In this document: positions 10,801 to 22,500 of the stretch, in pieces
How the letters are laid out: the number at the start of each line of letters is the position of its first letter
Position numbering within the stretch: the first letter of the stretch is position 1
DNA from: Bacteroidia bacterium
GTDB taxonomy: Bacteria; Bacteroidota; Bacteroidia; Chitinophagales; Chitinophagaceae
Length of the DNA: 64,000 bases
NCBI GenBank assembly: GCA_030426665.1
Contig: JAUHYD010000006.1
Location: 124,001 to 188,000 of the forward strand
Direction of reading: 5' to 3'
Program-made: the position numbers and the translations under genes
Notes under the pieces: generated by a model
The model's database searches: none
The model's input: only the letters and a program-made list of their open reading frames with translations
What the model was told of the DNA's origin: nothing

Positions 10801-13800
10801 TCTACAGTACCTGGTGGAGTATGGTGGTCCTCAGATGTGTCTGTTGCGATTGCCGGTAGCGGAGGAACGATAACCGGGGTTAGTGAAGGTACCGCAGTAA
10901 TAACTTATTCGGTAATAAATGCCTGTGGTACGGATTATAGTACACGCTCTGTATTAGTCAAGCCCTCTGCAGTAGCAGGGGTGACCACCGGTTCCGGCTC
11001 CTTGTGTGTTGGTAGCACGACAACTCTTTCAAATACAGTTTCTGGTGGTACATGGCTGTCGTTTACGCCATCTCGAGCTTCGGTTGGTATCGGCAGCGGC
11101 ATAGTTACAGGTGTGACACCGGGTACTGCCTTGATATTGTATGTCGTTACCAATGACTGCAATAGCGCATCTGCCTCTAAAGTAGTCACGGTCAACCCGA
11201 TGCCAATATCAGGCACTATATCAGGTACATCTACGTTATGCGTCGGTAATACAACATTATACACAAGTACGCAGCCGGGCGGTAGTTGGTCGTCTTCCTA
11301 TACTCCTGTGGCAACAGTAAGCGGTTCAGGCTTGGTGTCAGGTATTGCTGCCGGTACTACAACTATATCGTATGTAGTTGCCAATGGTTGTGGTTCTGCG
11401 TTTACGACGGCAACGCTTACCGTCAACCCGACACCCGATGCTGGTACAATAGCGGGAGCGTCGACAGTATGTGCAGGTGCAACAGAAACGCTAACTGCGA
11501 CGGTGCCCGGAGGTGCGTGGTCATCATCCGATGTGTCTGTTGCAGCTATCAGTAGTGCCGGAGTGGTTTCCGGGGTGTCGGCCGGCACGGTTGTCATTTC
11601 GTATGCAGTTAGTTTTAGTTGTGGAGATGTGTTTGCTACCAAAGTAATGACGATAAATCCGCTACCCGACGCAGGGACATTATCAGCAGTACTCTCTGTG
11701 TGCGTGGGCAGCAGTACAACACTAAGCAGCACTACGCCCGGCGGTATTTGGTCTTCCTCAAATGCCGCAGTTGCAACGGTTTCGTCCGGTGTATTGTCGG
11801 GTGTAAGTGCAGGTACGGCAACCATATCATATACAATAACGAATGGTTGCGGTTCGGCATCAACTACTGCAGTAGTTACGGTGAACCCATTGCCTGTTGC
11901 GGGAACACTATCGGGTGTGCTGACGGTATGCGCAGGTAGTAGTACAATGTTGAGCAGTACTATATCAGGAGGTGCATGGTCGTCTTCAAGTACGTCCATA
12001 GCAACAGTTTCGTCAAGCGGTAATGTATCAGGAATAAGTGCCGGAACAGCGACCATATCTTACACAGTTACTAATGGTTGTGGTACAGCATTGGCAACAA
12101 CCATAGTAACCGTAAACCCATTGCCGGACGCAGGAGTAATATCGGGTGCTTCATCGGTCTGCGTTGGTAGCAGCACGACTTTGAGCAGTATGGTATCCGG
12201 CGGCGTTTGGACTTCGACGAATACATCAATAGCAACAGTTTCAACTACTGGTAGTGTAACGGGAGTAGCTGCCGGAACGGCTACGATATCTTATACCGTA
12301 ACAAATGGCTGCGGAGCAGCAACGACTGCCTCAGTAGTTACGGTAAATCCGTTGCCGGATGCAGGCACATTATCAGGTGCTTCATCTGTGTGCGCAGGCA
12401 ACACAATAACCATAGGAAGTACGGCATCAGGCGGTTTATGGACCTCGTCGAACACCGCAGTGGCAACAGTAGTTTCCGGAACTGTGTCGGGCATGAGTGC
12501 CGGTGCCGCGACTATTTCATATGCTGTAACGAACGGCTGCGGAACAGCTACAACCACTAAATCAGTAACGATAAACCCCTTGCCTGACGCCGGAATGATA
12601 TCGGGCACTACATCGGTGTGTGTAGGTAGCAGCACGACTTTGACTAGTTCTGTATCTGGTGGTGCCTGGACATCGAGCAATTCGACAGTAGCAACAGTAT
12701 CGTCGGGTGTGATATCGGGTGTAAGTGCAGGGACTACGTCTATATCTTATACAACAACAAACGGTTGCGGCACGGCATCAGCAACGACAATATTTACGGT
12801 TAACGCATTGCCTGATGCAGGTGCGTTATCAGGTGCTTTGTCTGTATGTTCTGGTAGCAACACGACGTTGAGTAGTACGATGTCCGGTGGTGTGTGGACT
12901 TCGTCAAACGGTTCCATAGCCACGGTTTTATCAGGTATGGTGTCCGGTATAACAGCCGGAACTGCTACAATATCATATACAATGACTAATGGTTGTGGAA
13001 CAGTAAATACGACAAAAGCCATAACAGTCAACCCCTTGCCTGTTGCGAGTGCTATCTCGGGAAGTGCCACATTATGCCAGGGTAGTATTACGTCATTGAT
13101 CGCGACAATGACGGGCGGTGTTTGGACTTCTTCTAATACAGCTATTGCTACCGTATCGCCGACAGGCGTAGTATTGGGAGTGTCAGGTGGCACAGCGACA
13201 ATATCATATAGTCGAAGCAATAGTTGTGGAACGGTAGCTGCAACCAGGGTTGTCACGGTCAACCCTTTACCAACTGCCGGTAGCATTTCAGGCAGTAGCA
13301 TGGTTTGTGTTGGTAGTATTACTTTGATGTCAGGCTCCGTACCAGGAGGAGTCTGGTCGTCCTCCAATACAGCTGTAGCAATGGTGTCGGGAAGTGGCAT
13401 TGTGTTGGGCATTTCAGCAGGCACAACTACTGTTTCTTATATAGTCAGTAACAGTTGCGGCACGGCCACTACTACGAAGGTTGTAACGGTTATGCCACTA
13501 CCTACAACAGGAGTAGTAACCGGCTCAGGAGTCCTCTGCCAGGGCAGTACAGCATTGATGACAAGTAGTGCGTCAGGAGGAGTGTGGAGTTCATCCGATG
13601 CTTCTGTTGTTGTGATCTCGGGCATTGGTATGTCGACAGGAATATCTGCAGGCTCAGCAGTCATATCATACACAGCTACCAATAGTTGCGGTACAGCAAC
13701 CGCAACACATCCGGTTACAGTTAACCCGTTGCCGTCAGCCGGCAGTATTTCAGGTGTAGCGTCATTGTGTGCAGGCAATGCAACAATATTTACCGCATCC

Positions 13801-16416
13801 GTAGCAGGCGGAGCATGGACGTCTTCTGATGGTACGGTAGCAAATGTATCGGCTACAGGTACAGTAACCGGTGTCTCAGCCGGTACAGCGGTGGTATCTT
13901 ATACGGTAACTAATAGTTGCGGTAGTGCCACAGCAACGAAGATAGTCACTGTAAATGCCTTACCATCTTTGACAGCCATTAGTTCTTTTTTGTGTTCCGG
14001 AACATCAACGTCCATTGCCGGCACTCCCTCCGGCGGTACGTGGAGTAGCTCTTCGTCATCAGTTACGGTAAGTTCATCCGGGATAGCCACAGGTACCGTA
14101 GCCGGTACCGCAACGATTAGCTACACCTTGCCGACAGGTTGTTCCCAATCAACAGTAGTGACGGTAAACCCTGCACCTGCGGGCATATCGGGTAGTACAT
14201 CGGTATGTGAGGGTAACACAACAATGCTTTCCAGTACGACTGGTGGTGGCATATGGGGTAGCACAGCGCCGACCGTATCTATAGACACGACAACAGGAAT
14301 GGTTACCGGTGTGTCGTCCGGCACAGCGCTCATAAGCTATACATTACCCACCGGTTGTGCGACCTATGCGATAGTTACGGTAAACCCGTTACCGGCAGCA
14401 ATAATCGGCGCGCATCAGGTATGTACAGGGGAAACCACGATGCTGTCAAGTGCTATTGTTGGGGGGAGTTGGGTAACCACAGATACAACGGTATCAGTAA
14501 GTTCAGTAGGTGCAGTAACCGGTATGTACTCCGGTACAGCAACAGTACATTACGTACTCTCGACCGGTTGCAGTCATTCGCATGCAGTAACTGTAACTCC
14601 CACACCGGCAGCTATAACCGGGGCAACATCGGTATGCGAAGGACAATCCATGTCCTTAAGCGTTTCCTTCCCGACAACGGGTATATGGACAAGCGATGAC
14701 ATAAGCATTGCATCAATTGATAGTGCAACAGGTATCGCAACTGGCGTGTCGTCTGGCAGTACAACTATTACGTATCGCATACCATCTACAGGCTGTTACA
14801 GTTTTTCAACAATGACTGTCAACCCGCAACCAACAATACTGTCAGGATCAGACAATGTTTGTGAAGGTGCAAACATAACTCTGTCCGCTAGTATCGCGGG
14901 CGGAAGCTGGAGTAGTGGCAGCCTTGGTGTAGCAACGATTGGACTTACATCCGGGCTGTTGACGGGTATGACAACAGGTACGACTATAGTCTCATACACC
15001 CTGCCGGGCGGCTGTTTTGCGACGGACACGGTTACTGTGAATGAATTGCCGTCATCGATAACGGGAGTGTTGTCGGTTTGTGAAGGCCAGACAACAGCAC
15101 TTAGTAGCACCCCTGCAGGTGGAATCTGGACAAGCGCAAGTCTGGTTGCGACTTTAGATACGGTTACCGGATTAGTAACAGGATTGGCACATGGAACGGC
15201 ATCAGTTAGCTATACGCTTCCTACTGGTTGTGGCGTGACGGCTGAAGTGACAGTGAATGAGTTACCGGCTACTATCATCGGTGGCGCGAATATATGTGTC
15301 GGAGATCAGGGGCTATTGACCGATACCTCCGCCGGAGGTGTATGGAGCAGTAGCGATGTAGCAATTGCGTCAGCAGGCGCCACAACAGGACTGGTGTCAG
15401 GACTGTCTGCTGGTACAGTAAGTATCAGTTATACATTACCTTCAGGTTGTGGAGTTAGTAAACAGTTGACGGTACATGCACTACCAATCATAACAGCAGC
15501 AGACACGGTAATCTGTGTGAATGAACAGATATCGCTTATAAATAGCGATACATCTTCCGGCGTGTGGATAAGCTCTGACCCATCTGTTGCGACGGTAGTA
15601 GACGGATTAGTTAGTGGTGTTGTCGCCGGAACAGCGTCAATTTCTTATACGAGTAGTTTTGGTTGTGCTACAAGTATTACACTCACTGTGGAGCCGCTGC
15701 CTAATGCCGGTATGATATCCGGTGATACGATTTTGTGTGAGGGAGCTGCAGCAACACTTACAAGTTCAGTAGCCGGAGGTGAGTGGACTGCCAGTGACAC
15801 CTCTATACTTGGGTTGCAGCCCGACGGTCAGATGACGGGCATTGGCACAGGGGTGGCATTTGTATCTTATGGTGTGACATCTAATTGTGGTACTGATGTA
15901 TCAACACAACAAATAAGCGTACATCCAAAGACAGATGCCGGAATAATTTCAGGACCAGATACGCTGTGTGCCGGTAGTGAAGCGTTGCTACTGACATCAG
16001 TAGTTGGCGGGGAGTGGTATGCGGGCGACCATCGGTACGCAATAGTGGCTGGTGGACGTGTGACAGGTATTAAAGCAGGAGCAACGACAATACAGTACGT
16101 CGTTTCCGGAGTGTGTGGTACAGATACCGCACGTTATGAGATCCAGATACGTTCGGCAGAAGAATGTTACCCTGTCTACATTATTCGCATATACCCTAAC
16201 CCGACAAGTGGGAACTTCATTGTTGAAACCCCTGTTGCAGGTAGCCTGATGATACACACAGTCGACGGCAGAAAATTATGGGATGCTTACAAAATCCCTG
16301 TAGGAATCACGCATGTCTCCTTGCCCAATTATCTGGCACGAGGTTTTTACATGTGCCGATTTATCGGAGAGGATGGTAGCAGTGCTACAGAGAAATTGGT
16401 GTTGAAGCCTCAGTAA
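7852..16416 (+). CDS. Giant SBBP / 27x Ig-like repeat T9SS surface protein, copy 2 (complete)
   Basis: This complete gene of 2854 residues starts at GTG 7852, the same start as in copy 3. Residues 1-40 form a signal peptide with a charged N-terminus, a hydrophobic stretch (VAVLFLLFYG) and an ASA cleavage site. Residues about 55-285 match DUF7948, the domain that commonly precedes SBBP repeats. Residues 287-735 hold seven SBBP repeats. Residues 736-2772 hold 27 Ig-like repeats, nearly all with two cysteines and a central GG-x-W. Residues 2773-2854 are a type A T9SS sorting domain (IYPNPTSG). The protein is predicted to cross the inner membrane by Sec and the outer membrane by T9SS, and to sit on the surface. 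It is 87 nt downstream of copy 1. Ig repeats 1-5 nearly match copy 3, while a 309-nt tract in repeats 10-11 is identical to copy 1, so it looks like a mosaic. The binding partner is unknown. Confidence 0.93.
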   Translation: MKTTLPIAVPHFFEKTYVFIGTIATVAVLFLLFYGSASAKQPPASGSIPKNKIEKNFGSRNLSFIENKGQIVDQYQQRRNDIDFSLAASGGLSIFIGDGSIHYQFSKCENPEQMQLPDNFPFDTGAHELEDSLVYSMYRMDVELVGANKDAEIIREEKQRYYENHYTNGLTGTDARANAYNRIVYKDVYPHIDWVLYTKGRELKHEFVVHEGGRVSDIKLRYGGAMQLDIVDGVLIATTPQGTIEEQSPYTYQKNGHKVNSKFVLQDSILSYDVDRYEGELVIDPTLEWATYLGGPAQDAIYSCSTDMDGNVAVAGNANSVSGIATFGAHMYTLVASVGAAFVARFDQSGDLDWATYYAGDNSTVAYGCATDDTFSIYVVGVTSSSTGIATTGAFQTSLGGVSDAFIAKFDSAGLLLWGTYYGGAAADDGQSVSINNAGDVYVCGATHSTSGIATSGAHSDHLSGANDVYVAKFTGSGERIWASYYGGNSYEEARSITVGNSGGVYLCGATQSSAGLSTSGAFHTSYSGGKDGFLAKFSEGGHLVWSTYLGGAAFDRCWGVVENSGRVYVSGETGSSSGVATVGAFQDTFGGGGGRDNYVAKFTIDGGLEWATYYGGSGDENCGKIDIDSFGNIYLVGFTNGVTGISTSGAMQPDHAGGMWDMYVVKFDDTCGRQWCSYIGGPGLDQAYSTSVDVAGNLFIAGRTNSSSAIATAGSHQTYFSGDMDGMLVKISFEVPPIVGADTVCVGSIELYSDSVAYGFWTSSDTSIAIVDSVDIYTGRLTAISVGSVEITYTVGEFSASKVIVVVPTADAGVIAGPDSICTGVSELFTTSVDTGGFWFSSDTTIATVSVAGLVTGLEEGSVYLWYVVSNDCSSDTASHLLTVKRTPTGLSDTSVCNGSSLSIGVTPMGGIWNSSDTSIVAVSDLGSGFGLISGVGIGTALLSYSRSGCSVSGVVVVNDFPDVGDLFGPDSVCRGSAVAFSSTVPGGVWWSSDVSVAIAGSGGTITGVSEGTAVITYSVINACGTDYSTRSVLVKPSAVAGVTTGSGSLCVGSTTTLSNTVSGGTWLSFTPSRASVGIGSGIVTGVTPGTALILYVVTNDCNSASASKVVTVNPMPISGTISGTSTLCVGNTTLYTSTQPGGSWSSSYTPVATVSGSGLVSGIAAGTTTISYVVANGCGSAFTTATLTVNPTPDAGTIAGASTVCAGATETLTATVPGGAWSSSDVSVAAISSAGVVSGVSAGTVVISYAVSFSCGDVFATKVMTINPLPDAGTLSAVLSVCVGSSTTLSSTTPGGIWSSSNAAVATVSSGVLSGVSAGTATISYTITNGCGSASTTAVVTVNPLPVAGTLSGVLTVCAGSSTMLSSTISGGAWSSSSTSIATVSSSGNVSGISAGTATISYTVTNGCGTALATTIVTVNPLPDAGVISGASSVCVGSSTTLSSMVSGGVWTSTNTSIATVSTTGSVTGVAAGTATISYTVTNGCGAATTASVVTVNPLPDAGTLSGASSVCAGNTITIGSTASGGLWTSSNTAVATVVSGTVSGMSAGAATISYAVTNGCGTATTTKSVTINPLPDAGMISGTTSVCVGSSTTLTSSVSGGAWTSSNSTVATVSSGVISGVSAGTTSISYTTTNGCGTASATTIFTVNALPDAGALSGALSVCSGSNTTLSSTMSGGVWTSSNGSIATVLSGMVSGITAGTATISYTMTNGCGTVNTTKAITVNPLPVASAISGSATLCQGSITSLIATMTGGVWTSSNTAIATVSPTGVVLGVSGGTATISYSRSNSCGTVAATRVVTVNPLPTAGSISGSSMVCVGSITLMSGSVPGGVWSSSNTAVAMVSGSGIVLGISAGTTTVSYIVSNSCGTATTTKVVTVMPLPTTGVVTGSGVLCQGSTALMTSSASGGVWSSSDASVVVISGIGMSTGISAGSAVISYTATNSCGTATATHPVTVNPLPSAGSISGVASLCAGNATIFTASVAGGAWTSSDGTVANVSATGTVTGVSAGTAVVSYTVTNSCGSATATKIVTVNALPSLTAISSFLCSGTSTSIAGTPSGGTWSSSSSSVTVSSSGIATGTVAGTATISYTLPTGCSQSTVVTVNPAPAGISGSTSVCEGNTTMLSSTTGGGIWGSTAPTVSIDTTTGMVTGVSSGTALISYTLPTGCATYAIVTVNPLPAAIIGAHQVCTGETTMLSSAIVGGSWVTTDTTVSVSSVGAVTGMYSGTATVHYVLSTGCSHSHAVTVTPTPAAITGATSVCEGQSMSLSVSFPTTGIWTSDDISIASIDSATGIATGVSSGSTTITYRIPSTGCYSFSTMTVNPQPTILSGSDNVCEGANITLSASIAGGSWSSGSLGVATIGLTSGLLTGMTTGTTIVSYTLPGGCFATDTVTVNELPSSITGVLSVCEGQTTALSSTPAGGIWTSASLVATLDTVTGLVTGLAHGTASVSYTLPTGCGVTAEVTVNELPATIIGGANICVGDQGLLTDTSAGGVWSSSDVAIASAGATTGLVSGLSAGTVSISYTLPSGCGVSKQLTVHALPIITAADTVICVNEQISLINSDTSSGVWISSDPSVATVVDGLVSGVVAGTASISYTSSFGCATSITLTVEPLPNAGMISGDTILCEGAAATLTSSVAGGEWTASDTSILGLQPDGQMTGIGTGVAFVSYGVTSNCGTDVSTQQISVHPKTDAGIISGPDTLCAGSEALLLTSVVGGEWYAGDHRYAIVAGGRVTGIKAGATTIQYVVSGVCGTDTARYEIQIRSAEECYPVYIIRIYPNPTSGNFIVETPVAGSLMIHTVDGRKLWDAYKIPVGITHVSLPNYLARGFYMCRFIGEDGSSATEKLVLKPQ

Positions 16417-16503
16417 TAGAATAGATAACTATCCGATATGTAATGAAAATTTAATAAATTTTATTATATTGCATTACCTGCTATTTATACCAAATTCAAT
16501 CTT
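16417..16503 (+). repeat. 87-bp intergenic spacer, copy B
   Basis: This is the second copy of the spacer at 7765-7851, between giant genes 2 and 3. The last 50 bp before the GTG start are the best conserved part, consistent with a shared translation or transcription start region. Confidence 0.8.
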
Positions 16504-19500
16504 GTGAAAACGACGTTACCAATTGCTGTGCCTCATTTCTTCGAAAAGACGTACGTCTTTATTGGAAGGGTAACAACAGCAGCAGTTTTGTTCTTATTGT
16601 TTTATGGTAGTGCATCAGCTAAGCAACCACTAGCGTCTGGGAATATTCCAAAGAATAAGATTGAGAAGAATTTTGGCTCGAGAAATTTGTCGTTTATAGA
16701 GAACAAGGGACAGATAGTCGACCAATACCAGCAGCGGAGAAACGATATAGATTTTAGCCTTGCGGCTGCAGGAGGGCTCAGCATTTTCATTGGAGACGGC
16801 GCAATACACTATCAGTTTAGCAAGTGCGAGAACCCGGAAAATATGCAATCACGGGACAATTTTTCGTTTGATACAGGAGTGCATGAGTTGGAAGATTCAC
16901 TGGTATACACCATGTACCGGATGGATGTGGAGTTGGTAGGTGCTAATAAAGATGCGGGAATAATCAGAGAAGAAAAACAACGCTATTACGAGAATCACTA
17001 CACAAATGGGCTAACAGGAACAGATGCCCGCGCCTATGGCTACAACCGGATTACATACAAAGATGTATACCCTGATATTGATTGGGTACTGTACACAGAA
17101 GGCAGAGAGTTGAAGCATGAATTTGTAGTACATGAAGGAGGAAGAGTGAGTGATATACGGCTACGCTATGGAGGGGCAAAACAATTGGATATTGTCGACG
17201 GGGTTCTTACTGCTAGAACTCCGCAGGGCACCATAACGGAGCAGCCACCATATTCTTATCAGTTAAGCGGACAAGAAATCGTAAGCCGATTCGTATTGAA
17301 GGATAACATTCTTGGGTATGATGTAGATGATTATAAAGGAGAATTAATTATTGACCCGACGCTTGAATGGGCAACGTATTTTGGTGGGCCCGGGTCGGAC
17401 AATATTACTGGGTGTGCAACGAATAAAGAAGGTTCTGTGGTTATTGTAGGACAAACATTCTCGGCATCTGGTATCGTTACTTCAGGTGCATTTATGTCGA
17501 CACTTTTTGGTTCTAAGGATGGATTCATTGCAAAGTTCGATAAATATGGCAATGCTGATTGGGCGACCTATTTTGGTGGCGAAAGTGTTGAAGGTATACA
17601 GGATCTTGCAGTTGACAGTATATGTAATATTTATGTTGTTGGGGTTACAAAAAGTGATTCCGGGATTGCAACTTCCGGAGCTCACCAAACAATCAGAGCT
17701 AGTCACGTCGATACTACTGATGGATTCTTAGGTAAGTTTGATAGTACTGGGTTTCTTTTGTGGTGTACTTATTACGGTGGGACCTCATTTGACAGGGCGA
17801 TAGACGTGGCAATAGATAATATTGGGGGGGTATACATAGCCGGGACAACAGAGAGTAGTTCAGGAATCGCAACATTTGGCACATATGCAGATCACCTATC
17901 AGGTACTAGTGATGTATTTATTGCTAAATTCACAGAAGCGGGGGCCAGAGTATGGGGGACCTACTATGGCGGTGCTAGCGACGAACAGGGAGCAGTGATC
18001 AAAGTTGAAAGTTCTGGTAGCATATATATTGCAGGTATTACATGGTCGACTTCGGGATTGGCAACTACAGGTGCGCATCAAGGCTTTTTCGCTGGTTGGT
18101 ATGACTCGTTCCTTGCAAGGTTCAACGCAACGGGAAACAGGGTGTGGGGAACTTATTGGGGAGGAGAAGGTGAAGACAGTTTTATTGATATGGTGGTGCG
18201 GGAGGGGAAAATTTACTTGACAGGCTCTACTAATAGTACAAGTGGTATTGCGACAACAGGGGCTTTTCAGGAAGCTTATGGAGGTGGCTTTCAGGACAAT
18301 TTCCTTGCAAAGTTTTCTACAGGTAGTAGTATGGAGTGGGCAACTTACTATGGAGGGAGTGAAATGGATGTTGGAGAAAGTATTGTAATAGACACACTTG
18401 GTAATATTTACTTGGCCGGTTTTAGTTCTAGTATATCGGGTGTGGTAACTCCGGACGCTTTTCAATCTGTCTATGGTGGGGGGGCATTTGATGCTGTTAT
18501 TGCTAAGTTTGACAAGACCGGTATATTGGCTTCAGCTTCTTACCTTGGAGGAAGTCAGGATGACAAGTTAAGGCGAATGGCTATTGATAGTTCTGGTTAC
18601 ATATATGTTGTGGGTTTGACGCAAAGTAACTCTGGTATTGCAACTGTTGATGCTTTTAGGGCTACATATCAGGGGGGGTATTTTGATGGTCTGCTCGCAA
18701 AAATCAGGGTTGAGATTCCGCCTATTATTGGGCCGGATACAGTTTGTGTAGGCAGTGTAGAATTATACTCAGATAGCGTGGCTTACGGGTTTTGGATTAG
18801 CTCAGATACAAGTATTGCAATTGTTGATTCTGTGGACATATATACCGGACGTTTGACTGCGATTTCTGTTGGTTCGGTAGAGATTACATACACTGTAGGT
18901 GAGTTTTCAGCTTCAAAAGTAATTGTCGTGGTTCCTACAGCAGATGCTGGTGTCATTGCCGGACCCGATTCTATTTGTACTGGAATCTCTGAATTGTTTA
19001 CCACGAGCGTCGACACCGGAGGTTTTTGGTTTTCTTCAGATACAACTATCGCAACTGTTTCCGTTGCGGGTCTTGTAACAGGATTGGAAGAGGGTAGTGT
19101 GTATTTATGGTATGTTGTTAGCAATGACTGCAACAGTGATACTGCTTCACATTTATTGACCGTTATACGGACGCCAACCGGTCTTTCAGATACATCCGTT
19201 TGCAACGGTTCTTCGTTATCAATTGGAGTAACTCCAATGGGAGGAATATGGAACAGCAGCGATACTTCGATTGTTGCCGTTAGTGATTTGGGAAGTGGCT
19301 TCGGATTGATTTCGGGTGTTGGTATAGGTACAGCTCTTCTATCATACAGCCGTTCGGGATGCAGTGTTTCCGGAGTGGTCGTCGTGAATGATTTTCCTGA
19401 CGTGGGTGATTTGTTTGGTCCTGATAGTGTTTGCAGGGGTAGTGCCGTCGCTTTCTCCTCTACAGTACCCGGTGGCGTATGGTCGTCCTCAGATGTGTCT

Positions 19501-22500
19501 GTTGCGATTGCCGGTAGCGGTGGAACGATAACCGGGGTTAGTGAAGGTACCGCAGTAATAACTTATTCGGTAATAAATGCCTGTGGTACGGATTATAGTA
19601 TACGCCCTGTATTAGTCAAGCCCTCCGCAGTAGCAGGGGTGACCACCGGTTCCGGCTCCTTGTGTGTTGGTAGCACGACAACTCTTTCAAATACAGTTTC
19701 TGGTGGTACATGGCTGTCGTTTACGCCATCTCGAGCTTGGGTTGGTATCAGCAGTGGCATAGTTACAGGTGTGACACCGGGTACTGCCTTGATATTGTAT
19801 GTAGTGACCAACGATTGCAATAGTGCATCAAATAGTAAAATCGTTACAGTCAACCCAACACCCGTCAGCGGCACAATTTCCGGTGCATCTACGTTGTGTG
19901 CCGGTAATACAACGCTATACACCAGTACAGAGCCGGGTGGTAGTTGGTCGTCTTCCTATACTCCTGTAGCAACGATTGATGCTACGGGCTTGGTTTCCGG
20001 TATTGCTGCCGGCACTACAACTATATCATATGTAGTTGCCAATAGCTGTGGTTCTGCGTTTACGACGGCAATGCTTACAGTCAACCCGACTCCTGATGCA
20101 GGTACAATAGCCGGTGCGTCGGCAGTGTGTGCAGGTGCAACGGAAACGCTAACTGCGACAGTGCCCGGTGGTGCGTGGTCATCATCCGATGTGTCTGTTG
20201 CAGCTGTCAGTAGTGCCGGAGTGGTTTCCGGGGTGTCGTCCGGCACGGTTGTCATTTCGTATGCAGTTAGTTTTAGTTGTGGAGATGTGTTTGCTACCAA
20301 AGTGTTGACAGTAAACCCGCTACCCGACGCAGGGACATTATCAGCAGTACTCTCTGTGTGCGAGGGCAGCAGTACAACACTAAGTAGCACTACGCCCGGT
20401 GGTATGTGGACATCCTCAAATACCGCAGTCGCAACGGTTTCGTCCGGTTTATTGTCGGGTGTAAGTGCAGGTACGGCAACCATATCATATACAATAACGA
20501 ACAGTTGCGGTTCGGCATCAACTACTGCAGTAGTTACGGTGAACCCATTGCCTGTTGCGGGAACACTATCGGGAGTGCTGACAGTATGCGCAGGTAGTAG
20601 TACGATGTTGAGCAGTACTATATCCGGAGGTGCATGGTCGTCTTCCGGTACTTCCATAGCAACAGTTTCGACAACCGGTAATGTTTCAGGCGTAAGTGCC
20701 GGAACAGCGACCATATCTTACACAGTTACTAATGGTTGTGGTACAGCATCAAGTACAACAATAGTTACTGTAAATCCCCTGCCGGATGCAGGAATAATAT
20801 CGGGAGGTTCATCGGTATGTGTTGGTAACAGTACAGCAATGAGCAGCACTACATCCGGTGGGGTGTGGACTTCGTCAAATACAACAATAGCCACAGTTTC
20901 AACTACCGGTAGTGTAACGGGAGTAGCTGTCGGAACGGCTACGATATCTTATACCGCAACAAATGGCTGCGGAGCAGCAACAACTGCCTCAGTAGTTACT
21001 GTAAATCCGTTACCGGATGCGGGCGCACTATCAGGTGCGTCATCTGTGTGCGCAGGCAACACAATAACAATAGCAAGCACAGCGACTGGCGGCTTATGGA
21101 CCTCGTCAGACGCCGCAGTGGCAACAGTATCTTCTGGAGTAGTGTCGGGCGTGGGTGCCGGTGTCGCGACTATTTCGTATGCTGTAACGAACGGATGCGG
21201 AACAGCTACAACTACGAAATCAGTAACTGTAACCCCCTTGCCTGATGCAGGAATGATATCAGGCACTACATCGGTGTGTGTAGGTAGCAGCACGACTTTG
21301 ACTAGTTCTGTATCTGGTGGTGCCTGGACATCGGGCAATTCGACAGTAGCAACAGTATCGTCGGGTGTGATATCAGGTGTAAGTGCAGGGACTACGTCTA
21401 TATCTTATACAACAACAAACGGTTGCGGCACGGCATCAGCAACGACAATATTTACGGTTAACGCATTGCCTGATGCAGGTGCGTTATCAGGTGCTTTGTC
21501 TGTATGTTCTGGTAGCAACACGACGTTGAGTAGTACGATGTCCGGTGGTGTGTGGACTTCGTCAAACGGTTCCATAGCCACAGTTTTGTCAGGAGTGGTG
21601 TCCGGCATAACAGCCGGAACGGCAACAATATCTTATACAATGACTAATGGTTGTGGAACAGTAAATGCTACAAAAGGCATAACAGTCAATCCCTTGCCTG
21701 TTGCGGGTGCTATCTCGGGAAGTGCCACATTATGCCAGGGTAGTATTACTTCATTAACTGCGACAGTGACCGGAGGTGTTTGGACGTCTTCTAATACAGC
21801 TGTGGCGACAGTATCGCCGACAGGCGTAGTTTTGGGAGTGTCAGGCGGCACAGCGACAATATCATATAGTCGAAGCAATAGTTGTGGAACGGTAGCGGCA
21901 ACCAGGGTTGTTACGGTCAGCCCTTTGCCAACTGCCGGTAGCATCGCGGGCAGTAATTCTGTTTGTGTTGGTAGTATTACGTTGATGTCAGGCTCGGTAT
22001 CAGGAGGGGGCTGGTCGTCCTCCAATACAGCTGTAGCAATGGTGTCGGGAAGTGGCATTGTGTTGGGTATTTCAGCAGGCACAACTACTGTTTCTTATAT
22101 AGTCAGTAACAGTTGCGGCACGGCCACTACTACGAAGGTTGTAACGGTTATGCCACTACCTACAACAGGAGTAGTAACCGGCTTAGGAGTCCTCTGCCAG
22201 GGCAGTACAGCATTAATGACAAGTAGTGCGTCAGGAGGAGTGTGGAGTTCATCCGATGCTTCTGTTGTTGTGATCTCGGGCATTGGTATGTCGACAGGTA
22301 TATCTGCAGGCTCAGCAGTCATATCATACACAGCTACCAATAGTTGCGGTACAGCAACCGCAACACATCCGGTTACAGTTAACCCGTTGCCGTCAGCCGG
22401 TACTATTTCAGGTGCAGGGTCATGGTGTGCAGGCAATACAACAATATTTGCCACATCCGTAGCAGGCGGAGCATGGACGTCTTCTGATGCTACAGTAGCA

